Below, one piece after another: positions 15,150-24,175 of a stretch of 27,780 bases of DNA. Position numbers and translations under genes: made by a program. Positions within the stretch are counted from its first letter, which is position 1, and each line of letters begins with the position of its first letter. The DNA lies in the NCBI GenBank assembly GCA_031551355.1, contig JAVBNT010000047.1, forward strand, positions 1-27,780, in the 5' to 3' direction. The notes beneath the pieces are model-generated. The model was not told the origin of the DNA. It did no database searches and worked only from the letters and a program-made list of their open reading frames with translations. This DNA comes from JAVBNT01 sp031551355. Its GTDB lineage: Bacteria > Vulcanimicrobiota > CADAWZ01.

Positions 15150-16853
15150 ATGAGAAAACTGTTAGCAGCCGCATTTGCGTCTCTACTTCTGCTTAGCGGC
15201 ATGAGTGTAACGGCAAAAGTCTACGCGGCAACCGAAGAAGAAAAAAACTTTGGCGAATTTGTAAATCAGTATGTAAAAAAAGCCGCCCCGCTGGAAAAAG
15301 AAGTAAATTCAAGTGAATGGAATGCTTATGTGAGCGGCAAAAAAGAGGATTATGATAAAAAAGCAAAAGCATCGCTGCAGCTTGACATGCTGCACTCGGA
15401 CAAAGAAGCATACGGTAAACTTATAGCCTGGAAAGAAAGCGGCAACATCAAAGACGCCGCAAAAAAGCGCGAACTGGAAATACTTATAAATGCTTATGGG
15501 CCAAGGCAGATTTCCCATGAACTGATGACCGAGATCGGAAAAAAGGAAAGCGAGCTGCAGCATAAGTTCAACAACTACCGCGGCGAAATAAACGGCAAGA
15601 AAGTAACCGAAAGAGACATATATGACATCTTAAGAGACAGCACAGACCGTAACCACAGACGCGCTGCCTGGGAAGCACAGAAAGCTGTAGGGCCGGAAGT
15701 TGCCAAAGATCTGGTAGAACTTGTAAAACTGCGCAATAAAGCGGCAAAGGAACTTGGCTTTAAAAATTATTATGAAATGCAGATCGTGTTCGGCGATCAA
15801 AGTGTCAAAGAACTTACGGAGATTTTCGATAAACTCGTAAAATCAACCGAAGAACCCTTCAGACACTATAAAGCCGAACTTGATAAAATAACGGCAAAAA
15901 AACTGGCGGTAAAAGTTGAAGAGCTTAGACCATGGGACTATCAGAACCCATTTTTCCAGGCGGCCGACGGCACATTCACATCGGATACCGAGAAACTTTA
16001 TCAAGACAGAAACCTGCCGCTCGTCAATTATAATTTCTATGACGGAATCGGCCTGAATCTCGGAGACGTCCTTAAACGCAGTGATCTTTATGAAAAAGAA
16101 GGAAAATCACAGCATGCGTTCTGTTTCGACATTGACAGAAACAACGACATCAGGATAATGATGAACTTAAGGAATGATGAAGATTCGTTCAGCACCCTTC
16201 TGCATGAGTCGGGACACGCCGTATACGATCTCAACATCAACAAATCAATGCCCTGGCTATTCAGAACCCAGGCCCATATTTTCACGACCGAAGCATCGGC
16301 AATGTTCTTTGAACGCATGACCAAAAATTCTCAATGGCTGGTAAAGAATCTGGGCGCAAACCCGCAGGAAGCCGAAAAGCTGGGACAAAATCTAAGAAAA
16401 GATCAGGCCCTGCAAGACGTAGTCTTCTGCCGCTGGACGGTTGTTATGTTTAATTTCGAAAAAGCACTTTATGAGAACCCCGATCAGGATCTCAACAAAC
16501 TCTGGTGGGAACTGGTGGAAAAATATCAGCACATCGCAAAACCGGAAGGAAGAAACCTGCCCGACTGGTCTTCAAAAATACACCTGGTAAGCTCTCCGGT
16601 CTATTATCATAACTATATGATGGGCAACCTTATGGTTTCACAGATATTGCATACAATCGGCACAAAGGTTGTGAAAACACCGGACTGGACGTCGATAGAT
16701 GTAACAGGACAAAAAGAAGTAGGCAGATGGCTCAAGGAAAACATCTACAGACCGGGTGCCAAATACCGCTGGGATGAGCTGCTCAAACGGGCAACCGGTG
16801 AATCGCTTAATCCTGATTACTTTGCCGAGCAGGTGAAAAAAGCGGAAAAATAG
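15150..16853 (+). CDS. Exported M2/M3-type zinc metallopeptidase
   Basis: The 567-residue product starts with a Sec signal peptide (LLAAAFASLLLLSGMSV, cleavage probably after VYA near residue 26), so it should act outside the cytoplasm. The zinc site is HESGH (His352, Glu353, His356) with the third ligand Glu381 in FTTEASAMFFER; this spacing fits the gluzincin families M2 (peptidyl-dipeptidase, ACE-like) and M3 (oligopeptidase). The helical N-terminal half, with NAYGPRQISHELMTEI and WEAQKAVGPEVA, matches this fold. Family members cut short peptides and do not attack folded proteins. AAGGAT (15136-15141) lies 8 bases before ATG. The gene is divergent from ygiQ and has its own terminator, so it is monocistronic. 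I favour the M2-like group, but M3 cannot be excluded. Confidence 0.87.
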   Translation: MRKLLAAAFASLLLLSGMSVTAKVYAATEEEKNFGEFVNQYVKKAAPLEKEVNSSEWNAYVSGKKEDYDKKAKASLQLDMLHSDKEAYGKLIAWKESGNIKDAAKKRELEILINAYGPRQISHELMTEIGKKESELQHKFNNYRGEINGKKVTERDIYDILRDSTDRNHRRAAWEAQKAVGPEVAKDLVELVKLRNKAAKELGFKNYYEMQIVFGDQSVKELTEIFDKLVKSTEEPFRHYKAELDKITAKKLAVKVEELRPWDYQNPFFQAADGTFTSDTEKLYQDRNLPLVNYNFYDGIGLNLGDVLKRSDLYEKEGKSQHAFCFDIDRNNDIRIMMNLRNDEDSFSTLLHESGHAVYDLNINKSMPWLFRTQAHIFTTEASAMFFERMTKNSQWLVKNLGANPQEAEKLGQNLRKDQALQDVVFCRWTVVMFNFEKALYENPDQDLNKLWWELVEKYQHIAKPEGRNLPDWSSKIHLVSSPVYYHNYMMGNLMVSQILHTIGTKVVKTPDWTSIDVTGQKEVGRWLKENIYRPGAKYRWDELLKRATGESLNPDYFAEQVKKAEK

Positions 16854-16869
16854 ATTGTAAAGAACAAAT

Positions 16870-16916
16870 AAAAAATGGCTTTTTATGGTAAATTAAATCA
16901 TAGAGAGCCATTTTTT
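16870..16916 (+). terminator. Terminator of the peptidase gene
   Basis: AAAAAATGGCT (16870-16880) pairs perfectly with AGCCATTTTTT (16906-16916) across a 25-base loop; the T-run ends the stem. It lies 17 bases after the stop. Confidence 0.75.
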
Positions 16917-16930
16917 ATACACTTGTGGCC

Positions 16931-17025
16931 TTATTCATTATTTATAGCAAACCCTGGCTAAATCCAACTTCAGGCGGCTTGGAACTACAGGTAAGTAAGA
17001 GCACTACTCATTAGAAGAGTGGATT
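16931..17025 (-). mobile_element. Decayed, inverted remnant of the MITE-like family
   Basis: On the minus strand GCTCTTAC, then CCAAGCCGCCTGAAGTTGG, GCC, GGG and TAAATAAT follow in the same order as at the right end of the elements at 5130 and 9877 (e.g. CCAAGCCGCCTGAAGTTGG at 5352-5370). Identity fades to the left of this and no inverted end is found. Further along, ATTGCTG-TCT-CAGCAAT (17036-17052) is a separate perfect hairpin. The remainder of 17053-17189 shows no gene. Confidence 0.5.
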
Positions 17026-17189
17026 GGCCGGGGTAATTGCTGTCTCAGCAATCTGCCCTCTCACACAAAAGTTTAGGAATAGGTTTACTCATAGAATAAA
17101 AACGAAACCCAATGTTGCTGCGCAGGAAATCTGAGAGCACACTGACAATGCCAAGCTTAATTTCCGGATAAGTAAATAAAACTCTGGAC

Positions 17190-17213
17190 AAAACCGCTGC
17201 TTTAATCGGTTTT
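17190..17213 (-). terminator. Hairpin overlapping the end of the DUF4173-like gene
   Basis: AAAACCG (17190-17196) and CGGTTTT (17207-17213) pair with a 10-base loop containing the stop codon (17202-17204). The minus strand continues with GTTTTGTCC, a poor T-run, so this is a weak terminator at best. Confidence 0.35.
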
Positions 17214-18674
17214 CAGATAAGACTGCATCCTTTTGCTGCTAAAACTATACCCGGGTTCCATACCTCTATCCAGTGCCGCTTCACGCAGTCTCACAACTAC
17301 CTCACCTTTCAAACCGCTTTCAAAAAGAACCATAAACGCATCATCCGAAGAATTTTTAAGCTCGGGTTCATTATCATCCAGCCAGCGGATTGGATTCTCT
17401 GCCGTTTTAAGGTTATACTTCATAATCAAGGCTTCCGGATTCGCATAACCTAAAACACAGTACCAAAGCAAAAGGACAAGAGCGCAGGAAGAAATAAGAG
17501 GGAATTTTTCCCTGACCATACGTAAAGCGGATAAAACAATAACAATTCCCAGAAAAACTATAAACCAAGCCGAAAAAAGCCGCAGCCAGGTCAGGCCAAA
17601 AATGTAAATATACATGTGCAGGCGCATAATCGCCGAAAAAAGCATAAGGCCGGTAGACAGCAAAAGACCGAAAAGCATGGCGAAAAACCATGGTGTCCGG
17701 CTTACGTTATGCAAAAATATCCCGAATAAAAATAAATTAATCGCCGCCACGAGGACAAGCTGCCAAAAACCCTGTCTCGCATACTCCGAGTAAGTAAGGC
17801 TGTCAGGAAGTCCGGCTCCGGCAAAAAGATAGACAAACTGGACGATACTGAAAAGGACATAGACCGCCAGAACCGAACCGAGGATTACAGAGGAAACGGT
17901 TAAATCAAATTTCTTTTCATGTTCCTTAGCCGGAGAGGATATTTTTGGATGAACCGTATTCCAGATAAATGAATAAAAAAACATCGAAGCAACAAGAGTT
18001 ATTATCGAATGCAGTATAAAAAGTCCCAAATCAAAATGAAAAATTTTCTTCAAATAATATCCGAAAACCATATCGGCACTGGCAAGCAAAGACACAAGTA
18101 AAAGCAGCAGCGGAAACGAAATTAAAAGAGCGACACCGACCTTTTTTAAACTGCTGTTCCTACCAGATGCAAATGTTGAGTATATTGCCGCGAAAAAAGT
18201 AGGCAGGGCCGAAAACGGAGACAGCAGCCATCCAAAAATCCAGCGTTTAAAAATTTCTCCCGGACGGGACAGCGGATACAAACCACTGCCGCATTGGGCA
18301 TGGGCCATAAAAATTACCGGCAGCAAAAAATAAGTAATAGTTCCGTATGAACAGCGGTAATCGAAAATAAAGTTCCAGATACAAAGCGCAGCTCCGCAGG
18401 CAGCCAAAAGCCATCCGGTCCTGCTGACAACAAGTGTTTTCCACCACGATAAATAAAGAACGATCAGATAAAGAACCCAGAATATGCCGGCCGCGAAAAA
18501 AACGCCGTTGCCGTCCCAAGTCCACGAACTGACAATAAAGCGGTCATAAAAAAACGCAACCAGAAAAGCGGATATTATCAGCAGTTTGTCTTTGAGCGTA
18601 TACTCTTTTTTCGGCAGAGATGCGGCAACTTCGGAAATACTCTGAGGAGGCATGGTTTGTTCCTGTTCATTCAT
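17202..18674 (-). CDS. Multi-pass integral membrane protein, DUF4173/DUF4153-like
   Basis: The 490-residue product has a short polar N-terminus (MNEQEQTMPPQSISEVAASL), then about ten to twelve hydrophobic segments to residue 400, and a soluble C-terminal tail of about 80 residues (NLKTAENPIRWLDDNEPELK onward). The central part (RPGEIFKRWIFGWLLSPFSA, then FPLLLLLVSLLASADMVFGYYL) and the C-terminal segment resemble DUF4173 membrane proteins as I recall them; their function is unknown. ATG at 18674 is backed by AAGGAG (18681-18686) 6 bases upstream; the longer frame to 18713 has no ribosome site. The gene stands alone behind a long hairpin-forming spacer (18675-19124). The membrane protein call is firm; the family name is moderately sure. 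Confidence 0.75.
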   Translation of the reverse strand: MNEQEQTMPPQSISEVAASLPKKEYTLKDKLLIISAFLVAFFYDRFIVSSWTWDGNGVFFAAGIFWVLYLIVLYLSWWKTLVVSRTGWLLAACGAALCIWNFIFDYRCSYGTITYFLLPVIFMAHAQCGSGLYPLSRPGEIFKRWIFGWLLSPFSALPTFFAAIYSTFASGRNSSLKKVGVALLISFPLLLLLVSLLASADMVFGYYLKKIFHFDLGLFILHSIITLVASMFFYSFIWNTVHPKISSPAKEHEKKFDLTVSSVILGSVLAVYVLFSIVQFVYLFAGAGLPDSLTYSEYARQGFWQLVLVAAINLFLFGIFLHNVSRTPWFFAMLFGLLLSTGLMLFSAIMRLHMYIYIFGLTWLRLFSAWFIVFLGIVIVLSALRMVREKFPLISSCALVLLLWYCVLGYANPEALIMKYNLKTAENPIRWLDDNEPELKNSSDDAFMVLFESGLKGEVVVRLREAALDRGMEPGYSFSSKRMQSYLKTD

Positions 18675-18900
18675 AAACAACTCCTTACGGCGGATAATAA
18701 TAAAATTTTCCACAAAACAAACAGGTATTCCCCTGTCATAACTGAACAGTCGCGATAAGCGTAAAAATATTGCACTATCTATAAAAAATACGGTAAAGGG
18801 AAAGCATTTTTATTGCGCTTGTGTAGCCGGGTTGAATAAATTTTTACATATTTATTATGCAAGGGTAAAAGCAAATTGTGCCGGAGCGTAATAAGCGAGA
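18675..18900. other. AT-rich gene-less leader upstream of the DUF4173-like gene
   Basis: No credible gene is seen. The stretch separates the membrane-protein gene from the large hairpin that starts at 18901. AAAAATTTATTC- and TTTTTATTG-like runs are present, but no promoter stands out. Together with the hairpin and terminator it makes a 630-base gap (18675-19304) between coding regions. Confidence 0.4.
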
Positions 18901-19088
18901 GAGTGAGCGGAGGTTGTAGGAAATCCTTCCGGAGGGCTTGGACACCTGTTTTGGTCTGTTCCTACGTAAATGCAGAGACGGTATCCGACCGGCTCGTAAT
19001 GTGCGAGTTCGGGAATTCCCATATTTGGAACAGGCCAATTAACAGGTCAAGCCCGCAGACCGAGATATCCTACAACCTTTGCTCACTC
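18901..19088. repeat. 188-bp long imperfect inverted repeat
   Basis: The left arm (18901-18962) and right arm (19027-19088) pair in four blocks: GAGTGAGC..AGGTTGTAGGA with TCCTACAACCT..GCTCACTC, then GGGCTTG with CAAGCCC, CCTGTT with AACAGG, and GGTCTGTTCC with GGAACAGGCC. The 64-base centre holds a further small hairpin, CCGA..CTCG-TAATGTG-CGAG.TCGG (around 18985-19011). Short open frames on both strands are by-products of the palindrome. It could be a structured RNA upstream of the DUF4173-like gene or a foldback mobile element. No second copy is in the window. Confidence 0.7.
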
Positions 19089-19124
19089 GTCACAGTTGAG
19101 CTCGTTGGTGGTATTTCTCTTAGA

Positions 19125-19160
19125 AGAAAAAACAGAGGCCGTTTTTCAACGTCACCTCTG
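19125..19160 (-). terminator. Terminator of the efflux operon
   Basis: On the minus strand CAGAGG and CCTCTG (19155-19160 and 19133-19138) enclose an inner CGTT-GAAA-AACG stem-loop, and TTTTTTCTTC follows. It lies about 145 bases past the stop of the TolC-like gene, with no gene between. Confidence 0.75.
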
Positions 19161-19304
19161 CTTTCCTATGTTCATTTTTCCGCTATTTTATTTTCTTTGG
19201 TTGTTTTTCGATTTTCTCCTGACAATACATTAGCAAGTCTTTACTAAGAGTTATTGCGGCATTATTTAAAAAAACTATTACACAGCATCAAGCTGTTTTC
19301 TCAT

Positions 19305-20807
19305 TTAATATTTTGTCCCGGAAGACTCCGTTTCTACATCAGCGTCAGGCTCATGTTTCCCGGGGGTTCCATTTTGCGGAAGCGGATTGCCGACAGCCTG
19401 TTTCAGCACAGTGTCGGCAAGCCTCACTTCATAAAGCGCTTTTAAATATTCCTGTCTGGCATTGTTCAAATAATCGATGGCATTATTAAGCTCTATAATA
19501 GTACTCACGCCCTGTTTATAGCGAAGGTATGACAGTTTATAGTTAAGAAGCGCCGTTTCCACTGAACGGTAAGCCGTATCAACCCTTTTCTGCCCGGAAA
19601 AAATATTGGCGATCGACATATCTATCTGGTTGGTAAGCTTAAGGATCTCACTTTGCTTCTTGCTTTCGGTCTGCGCGGCAACAGCCTTCTGCTCATCGGA
19701 ATAGGCTTTGGACTCGGTATTTTTAAGAAGAGGGATAGACAGCTGAAAATTAACCGCCCACGACTGATCGGAAATCGACCATTTCGATTTTCCGCCCCAC
19801 ATCGCGTTTGCGGAAAAAACCGGAAGCCTATCGGCAAGATATGAATTCGATAAATCGAGAGCGGACAGACGCAGGTAATCATAATACGACAGCGTGGGAT
19901 TTCCGGACGCCATCTGTGAAAGAAGGCTGTCCCGGCTGCGAAAGTCAACCTTATATACAAGGTTGTCCTCAATCCTTCTGTTTTTGAGATCCATGACGTC
20001 ACTGCCGATTACGGTAACGAGCGTATCATAGGCATTGAAAAGCGAATTTTTAGCCTGGATCAGATTGATTTCCGAAGTCCTGACCTGTATTTCCGCCTGG
20101 GTAACATCGATCCTGGCTTTGGAGCCGGTTTTGTAAAATCCCTGGGCAATATTGAGATTGTCCTGCGTTTTTTCCAGGTCGTCTTCAGACACTCCGGTAA
20201 GCCAATATGTATATACGAGCTCATAATAAGCCTTTGCTACCTGATAGGCTTTCTGGTTCCAGGTTGAAAGAAAGGAATAATTGGCGGCATTCAGCGAATT
20301 CTGCGCCGCCTTTACAAGCTCCGATCTTTTACCGGAATCATAAAGAACATGCGAAAGCTGCACCGCTGCCGAATTATTGTCAAAGGACGACCTCAGGGCA
20401 GGGATACCATAGTCTATATGGCTCAGCTCAATTGAGGCGTCCGGCACATAAAGACTCAGCGCCTGCCTTACTTTTGCCTCATATTGGGCAATATAATATC
20501 TGGCCTCGGTAATGTCGGGACTGTTTTCAAAAGCAAGTCTGAGACATTCATCCAAAGTCAATACCGGGCCTGAAAGATCCAAAGCCCTCGGCAATGCCGG
20601 CTCCGTCAGCACATCCACCCTATCGGCATTCTTAGGATCTGAATAGTTATCCAAAGGGCGAACCTCAACGCCGGGAAGACGGAACTTATCCGCTCCGGGA
20701 GGCAATGACGCAATACTTTTTCCGGCTGCGGAGACAGGCGGCGTAAAAAACATCATGAGAAAAATAATTAAAAACACAAACAAACTACATCTATTTTTTG
20801 TCAGCAT
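19305..20807 (-). CDS. TolC-family outer-membrane efflux channel protein
   Basis: The 500-residue product has a Sec signal peptide (CSLFVFLIIFLMMFFTPPVSA) and two outer membrane efflux protein (OEP) repeats. Each has the long heptad-like helices typical of the periplasmic tunnel: DECLRLAFENSPDITEARYY opens the first, and YDYLRLSALDLSNSYL starts the second. The conserved late motif is YKQGVSTIIELNNAIDYLNN. The protein should form the trimeric outer-membrane exit duct of the pump encoded just upstream. Its ATG (20807) lies inside the end of the RND gene with a 17-base overlap, and AAGGAG (20815-20820) is 7 bases upstream, so translation is probably coupled. Length is normal. A hairpin terminator follows at 19125-19160. 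The function as efflux channel is secure; the substrate is unknown. Confidence 0.92.
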   Translation of the reverse strand: MLTKNRCSLFVFLIIFLMMFFTPPVSAAGKSIASLPPGADKFRLPGVEVRPLDNYSDPKNADRVDVLTEPALPRALDLSGPVLTLDECLRLAFENSPDITEARYYIAQYEAKVRQALSLYVPDASIELSHIDYGIPALRSSFDNNSAAVQLSHVLYDSGKRSELVKAAQNSLNAANYSFLSTWNQKAYQVAKAYYELVYTYWLTGVSEDDLEKTQDNLNIAQGFYKTGSKARIDVTQAEIQVRTSEINLIQAKNSLFNAYDTLVTVIGSDVMDLKNRRIEDNLVYKVDFRSRDSLLSQMASGNPTLSYYDYLRLSALDLSNSYLADRLPVFSANAMWGGKSKWSISDQSWAVNFQLSIPLLKNTESKAYSDEQKAVAAQTESKKQSEILKLTNQIDMSIANIFSGQKRVDTAYRSVETALLNYKLSYLRYKQGVSTIIELNNAIDYLNNARQEYLKALYEVRLADTVLKQAVGNPLPQNGTPGKHEPDADVETESSGTKY

Positions 20808-23800
20808 CGTTAGACTCCTTACCTATATCCTGAGCAGCCTTTTTATCCGTATTTGGCCCGGAAGGAGGTTCCTCCGGCAAAGGCGGTTTTTCCTGAACCT
20901 TACCCTGGGTTTCCAAAGGGCTCTTATTGGATTTAGCATCATTCGAATGCTCTTTCTTATGATGGGCAATCGCTTCTTTCAGCGCTGCGACAGAGCCGGT
21001 TTTTTTATCTCCCTCCGGAGACTTCGGACCCGGCTTGCGGCCTTTAAGCGAGTAAATGAAATGAAGCATATTCTGCAGTACCGGAACAAGTACCAACGTC
21101 AGGAAAAAGCAGAGCGACTGACCTCCGACAACGACTATGGCCATCGGCGATTTCATTCCGCCGTTGGCTCCCGCCATTGCAACCGGAAGCATACCGACAA
21201 TAATTGTCAGCGTGGTCATCAGAATAGGCCTCAGCCTCTCCTTGTTTGCCTTAATAATGGAATCTGTATAAGACATACCCGAGGTGTTGATTACATGATT
21301 ACCATGTTCAATCTGTAAAATGGCGTTTTTCATCACAATACCGAACAGAAGGAACAATCCCAGACCGGAAAACAGGTTAAGCGATTTGCCGGTTTCACTT
21401 AAAGATATAAGAGCAAAGGGAACCGTCATCGGCACGGTCGTCAAAATAATCAACGGATCGAAAAAGCTTTCAAACTGGCTTGCAAGCACCATGTAGACAA
21501 ACAGAAGAGCTATCACCAGCGCTCCGGCAAGGGATGTGGCGGTTTCTTTCATATACTTTGTATTTCCGGTAACCGCAACCTGATAAGCCGGCGGAAGATT
21601 GAGCTCCCTGAAATATTTTTCACAGTCACTCATTGCCGCGGCGGCGGAGTATCCGTCAAAGTTACATGTAAGGGTAACAGAGCGCTGTCCGGAATAGTGA
21701 TTAATCGTTGAAGGTCCGATTGCATTTTTTATGTCGGCAACCGAAGAAAGCAGGATTGGAGCACCGGCCGAATTGGTGATATAAAGTTTTCTAACCTCCT
21801 CCGGGGTACTGCGGTCGGCTTCCTTCAAACGGACGCGGATATCATAGCTCCAGTTCTTTTCAAGATAGTTACTCTTCATTTTCTTGCCGCCGACCATAGC
21901 CGCGACAGCCTCCGAAGCCGTCTGAATGTCAATATTCTGATCAGACGCCGCTTTGCGGTCGAAATCAATGTGCAGCTCCGGATTGGCGAGAACAAGGTCG
22001 GTATCTACATCGGCAATACCCTCGGTAGCGCTAAGCTTGCTCGCTAAATGCGCCGTCGCCTTTTCAAGCTCCGTCAAATCAGGTCCCAAAAGAATAAATG
22101 AGAAATCAGGTGACGCGCTCCCGTTGGATTCGGATTCTATCGTTACCTGGGTCCTGAGCATTGAAGAATATTTTTTAAAGATCGTTCTGGCTTCACGCAT
22201 GGAATCGAACTGAGTATAGGCATACATTTTTTTCGGAGCCTTAAAGCTAACCAAATCTTTCAGCCATTCACCGATTCCGTATGACCGTTCCGAAAAGTCA
22301 TCAAGTCTCAAATATATATTGGCCGTCGTAATATTGGAACTCTCATTATAATCGTCACCGGGGTTGGCGGTTCCGATCGTTGTCAGCACATACTTGGTAT
22401 GCGGGATCTTCGACAGTTCCTTTTCAATATCGGCCAAAAGAGCCGAAGAGCGCGATATCGGCCAGCCTACCGGCAGCTTGATCGTTATATCATACTGCGA
22501 ATCGTCCTGGGGAGCGATAAACTCGCCGCCGATATTTTTCATTAAACCGCCGCACCAGAAAAGTAAAGTTCCGCAAATAAGCAAAACTATCAGCGAGCCG
22601 AGCGGTTTAAGGAAAATTTTAAGGAAAAACTCATAAACGTCCTGCATCAGCTTTGTAAGCGCATCGGTCTTTCCTTTCTCTTTTGGAGGAACCATCAGCT
22701 TCGAACAAAGCATCGGCGTAAGCGTAAACGACACAAGCATCGAGAAAAAAACCGATGCGGTCATCGTTATGCCGTAACAGCTGATAAATTTTCCGACAAG
22801 TCCGCCGATAAATCCCAGCGGCAAAAAGATAACCATCAGACAGACGCTGGTGGCAAGAACCGCCGCACCGATATCCTGAATACCGGCGATGGATGCCTCA
22901 TAAGGAGAAAGGCCTTCTTCTTCAATCATTCGCCAGATATTTTCCAGAACAACAACGGCATCGTCAATAACAATACCCACAACAAGCGCCAGAGCCAGCA
23001 GAGTTATATTGTCGAGAGTATAGTTGAAAAGTTTCATTACTATGAACGTGGCGACAACCGATGTCGGAATCGCGATACCGGCAATGAATGTAGTCCTGAC
23101 GCTTCTCATAAAAATAAACGTAAGCAAACAGGCCAGTCCGCCGCCGAGATAAAGATGCTCGAAAATCTCATGGACGGCCTCATTAATCATAACCGACTGA
23201 TCCTTGACAATCTCAAGCTTCATGTCCGAAGGAATAATACGCTTGAGATCTTCCATTTTCAGCTTGACGTTTTTGATTACGTCAACCGTATTTCCGCCCT
23301 TCACCTTAATAATCTGAATCGTCAGAGCATTTACCCCATTCAGCCTGGCAACGGTTCTCTGTTCCTTTGTACCGTCATGAACATCGGCAATATCCCTGAG
23401 ATATACCTGACCGGCATCACTGCTGCCGACGATTATATCTTCATACTGCTTAACGAAACTAAGGCGGCCGGTGCTTCTCATCGTGTATTCCATCAGAGAA
23501 CCGGTAACTTTTCCTCCAGGGACCTCGGTATTCTGGGCGTCAATAGCCGCCATAACCTTCTCAATCGGTATATTGTACTTATTAAGCTGCTCGGCATCGA
23601 CCTCAATCGATATTTCGCGGAAGCGGCCGCCGAGAATATTTATCTGCCCCACGCCGTTAATAGACTGCAGGAAGTTTTTGACGTCCTGCCTGCAAATCTC
23701 GGTCATTTCCTTTAGATCCCTGTCGCTGGCAACAGTCAGAATCAAAATAGGAGTGTCACTCGGACTGACCTTCTGGACAATAGGATCAAGCGTTCCCGAA

Positions 23801-24159
23801 GGGAAATTTGCCTGTACAAGGTTAATCTTGTCGTGTACCTCCTGAACGGCAACGTCAGGGTTCTTTTCAATAATAAACTGGGCCTTGATAGTCGTAGATC
23901 CATCGGTAGTTGCGGAAGAAAGCTCGTCAATACCGGAAATAGAGGAAACCGAGTCCTCAATCCTTTTGGCAATTTCACTTTCAATAGTTTCCGGATTTCC
24001 TCCGGGAAGCTGGACAAAGATCGTAACGATCGGCAAATCCACATCAGGCATATTATTGTAGGAAAGCCCCATAAAGCAGGCGATACCGGCGACAACCATC
24101 GCCATATTGAACATAACGGCACTTACAGGGCGTTTAATAAAAAGACTAAACAAATTCAT
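20791..24159 (-). CDS. RND-family inner-membrane efflux transporter (HAE1/AcrB type)
   Basis: The 1122-residue product is a full RND pump: 12 membrane segments, two large periplasmic loops and the typical start FSLFIKRPVSAVMFNMAMVV. The proton relay is intact, with Asp399-Asp400 in VVGIVIDDAVVVLEN and Lys944 in FGIVMKNAIL (equivalent to AcrB Asp407, Asp408 and Lys940). It exchanges protons for drugs or other amphiphiles and works with the adaptor and channel encoded on either side. AGGAG (24168-24172) lies 9 bases before ATG, within the 16-base gap after the adaptor gene. The family usually ends near residue 1040; here a hydrophilic Lys/Pro/Glu-rich tail of about 85 residues follows (from YSLKGRKPGPK to SNDADKK), predicted to be cytoplasmic. 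The transporter class is certain; substrates are not predictable. Confidence 0.96.
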   Translation of the reverse strand: MNLFSLFIKRPVSAVMFNMAMVVAGIACFMGLSYNNMPDVDLPIVTIFVQLPGGNPETIESEIAKRIEDSVSSISGIDELSSATTDGSTTIKAQFIIEKNPDVAVQEVHDKINLVQANFPSGTLDPIVQKVSPSDTPILILTVASDRDLKEMTEICRQDVKNFLQSINGVGQINILGGRFREISIEVDAEQLNKYNIPIEKVMAAIDAQNTEVPGGKVTGSLMEYTMRSTGRLSFVKQYEDIIVGSSDAGQVYLRDIADVHDGTKEQRTVARLNGVNALTIQIIKVKGGNTVDVIKNVKLKMEDLKRIIPSDMKLEIVKDQSVMINEAVHEIFEHLYLGGGLACLLTFIFMRSVRTTFIAGIAIPTSVVATFIVMKLFNYTLDNITLLALALVVGIVIDDAVVVLENIWRMIEEEGLSPYEASIAGIQDIGAAVLATSVCLMVIFLPLGFIGGLVGKFISCYGITMTASVFFSMLVSFTLTPMLCSKLMVPPKEKGKTDALTKLMQDVYEFFLKIFLKPLGSLIVLLICGTLLFWCGGLMKNIGGEFIAPQDDSQYDITIKLPVGWPISRSSALLADIEKELSKIPHTKYVLTTIGTANPGDDYNESSNITTANIYLRLDDFSERSYGIGEWLKDLVSFKAPKKMYAYTQFDSMREARTIFKKYSSMLRTQVTIESESNGSASPDFSFILLGPDLTELEKATAHLASKLSATEGIADVDTDLVLANPELHIDFDRKAASDQNIDIQTASEAVAAMVGGKKMKSNYLEKNWSYDIRVRLKEADRSTPEEVRKLYITNSAGAPILLSSVADIKNAIGPSTINHYSGQRSVTLTCNFDGYSAAAAMSDCEKYFRELNLPPAYQVAVTGNTKYMKETATSLAGALVIALLFVYMVLASQFESFFDPLIILTTVPMTVPFALISLSETGKSLNLFSGLGLFLLFGIVMKNAILQIEHGNHVINTSGMSYTDSIIKANKERLRPILMTTLTIIVGMLPVAMAGANGGMKSPMAIVVVGGQSLCFFLTLVLVPVLQNMLHFIYSLKGRKPGPKSPEGDKKTGSVAALKEAIAHHKKEHSNDAKSNKSPLETQGKVQEKPPLPEEPPSGPNTDKKAAQDIGKESNDADKK

Positions 24160-24175
24160 CTATATTGACTCCTAG

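Noticed and set aside
18985..19030. A possible tRNA T-arm-like phrase (GAGTTCGGGAATTCCC)
   Set aside because: No cloverleaf, anticodon arm or acceptor stem can be formed; the bases belong to the hairpin apex.
18844..19247. Short open frames on both strands around 18844-19247
   Set aside because: They cover the long inverted repeat and mirror each other; nothing resembles a protein domain and no ribosome site is present.
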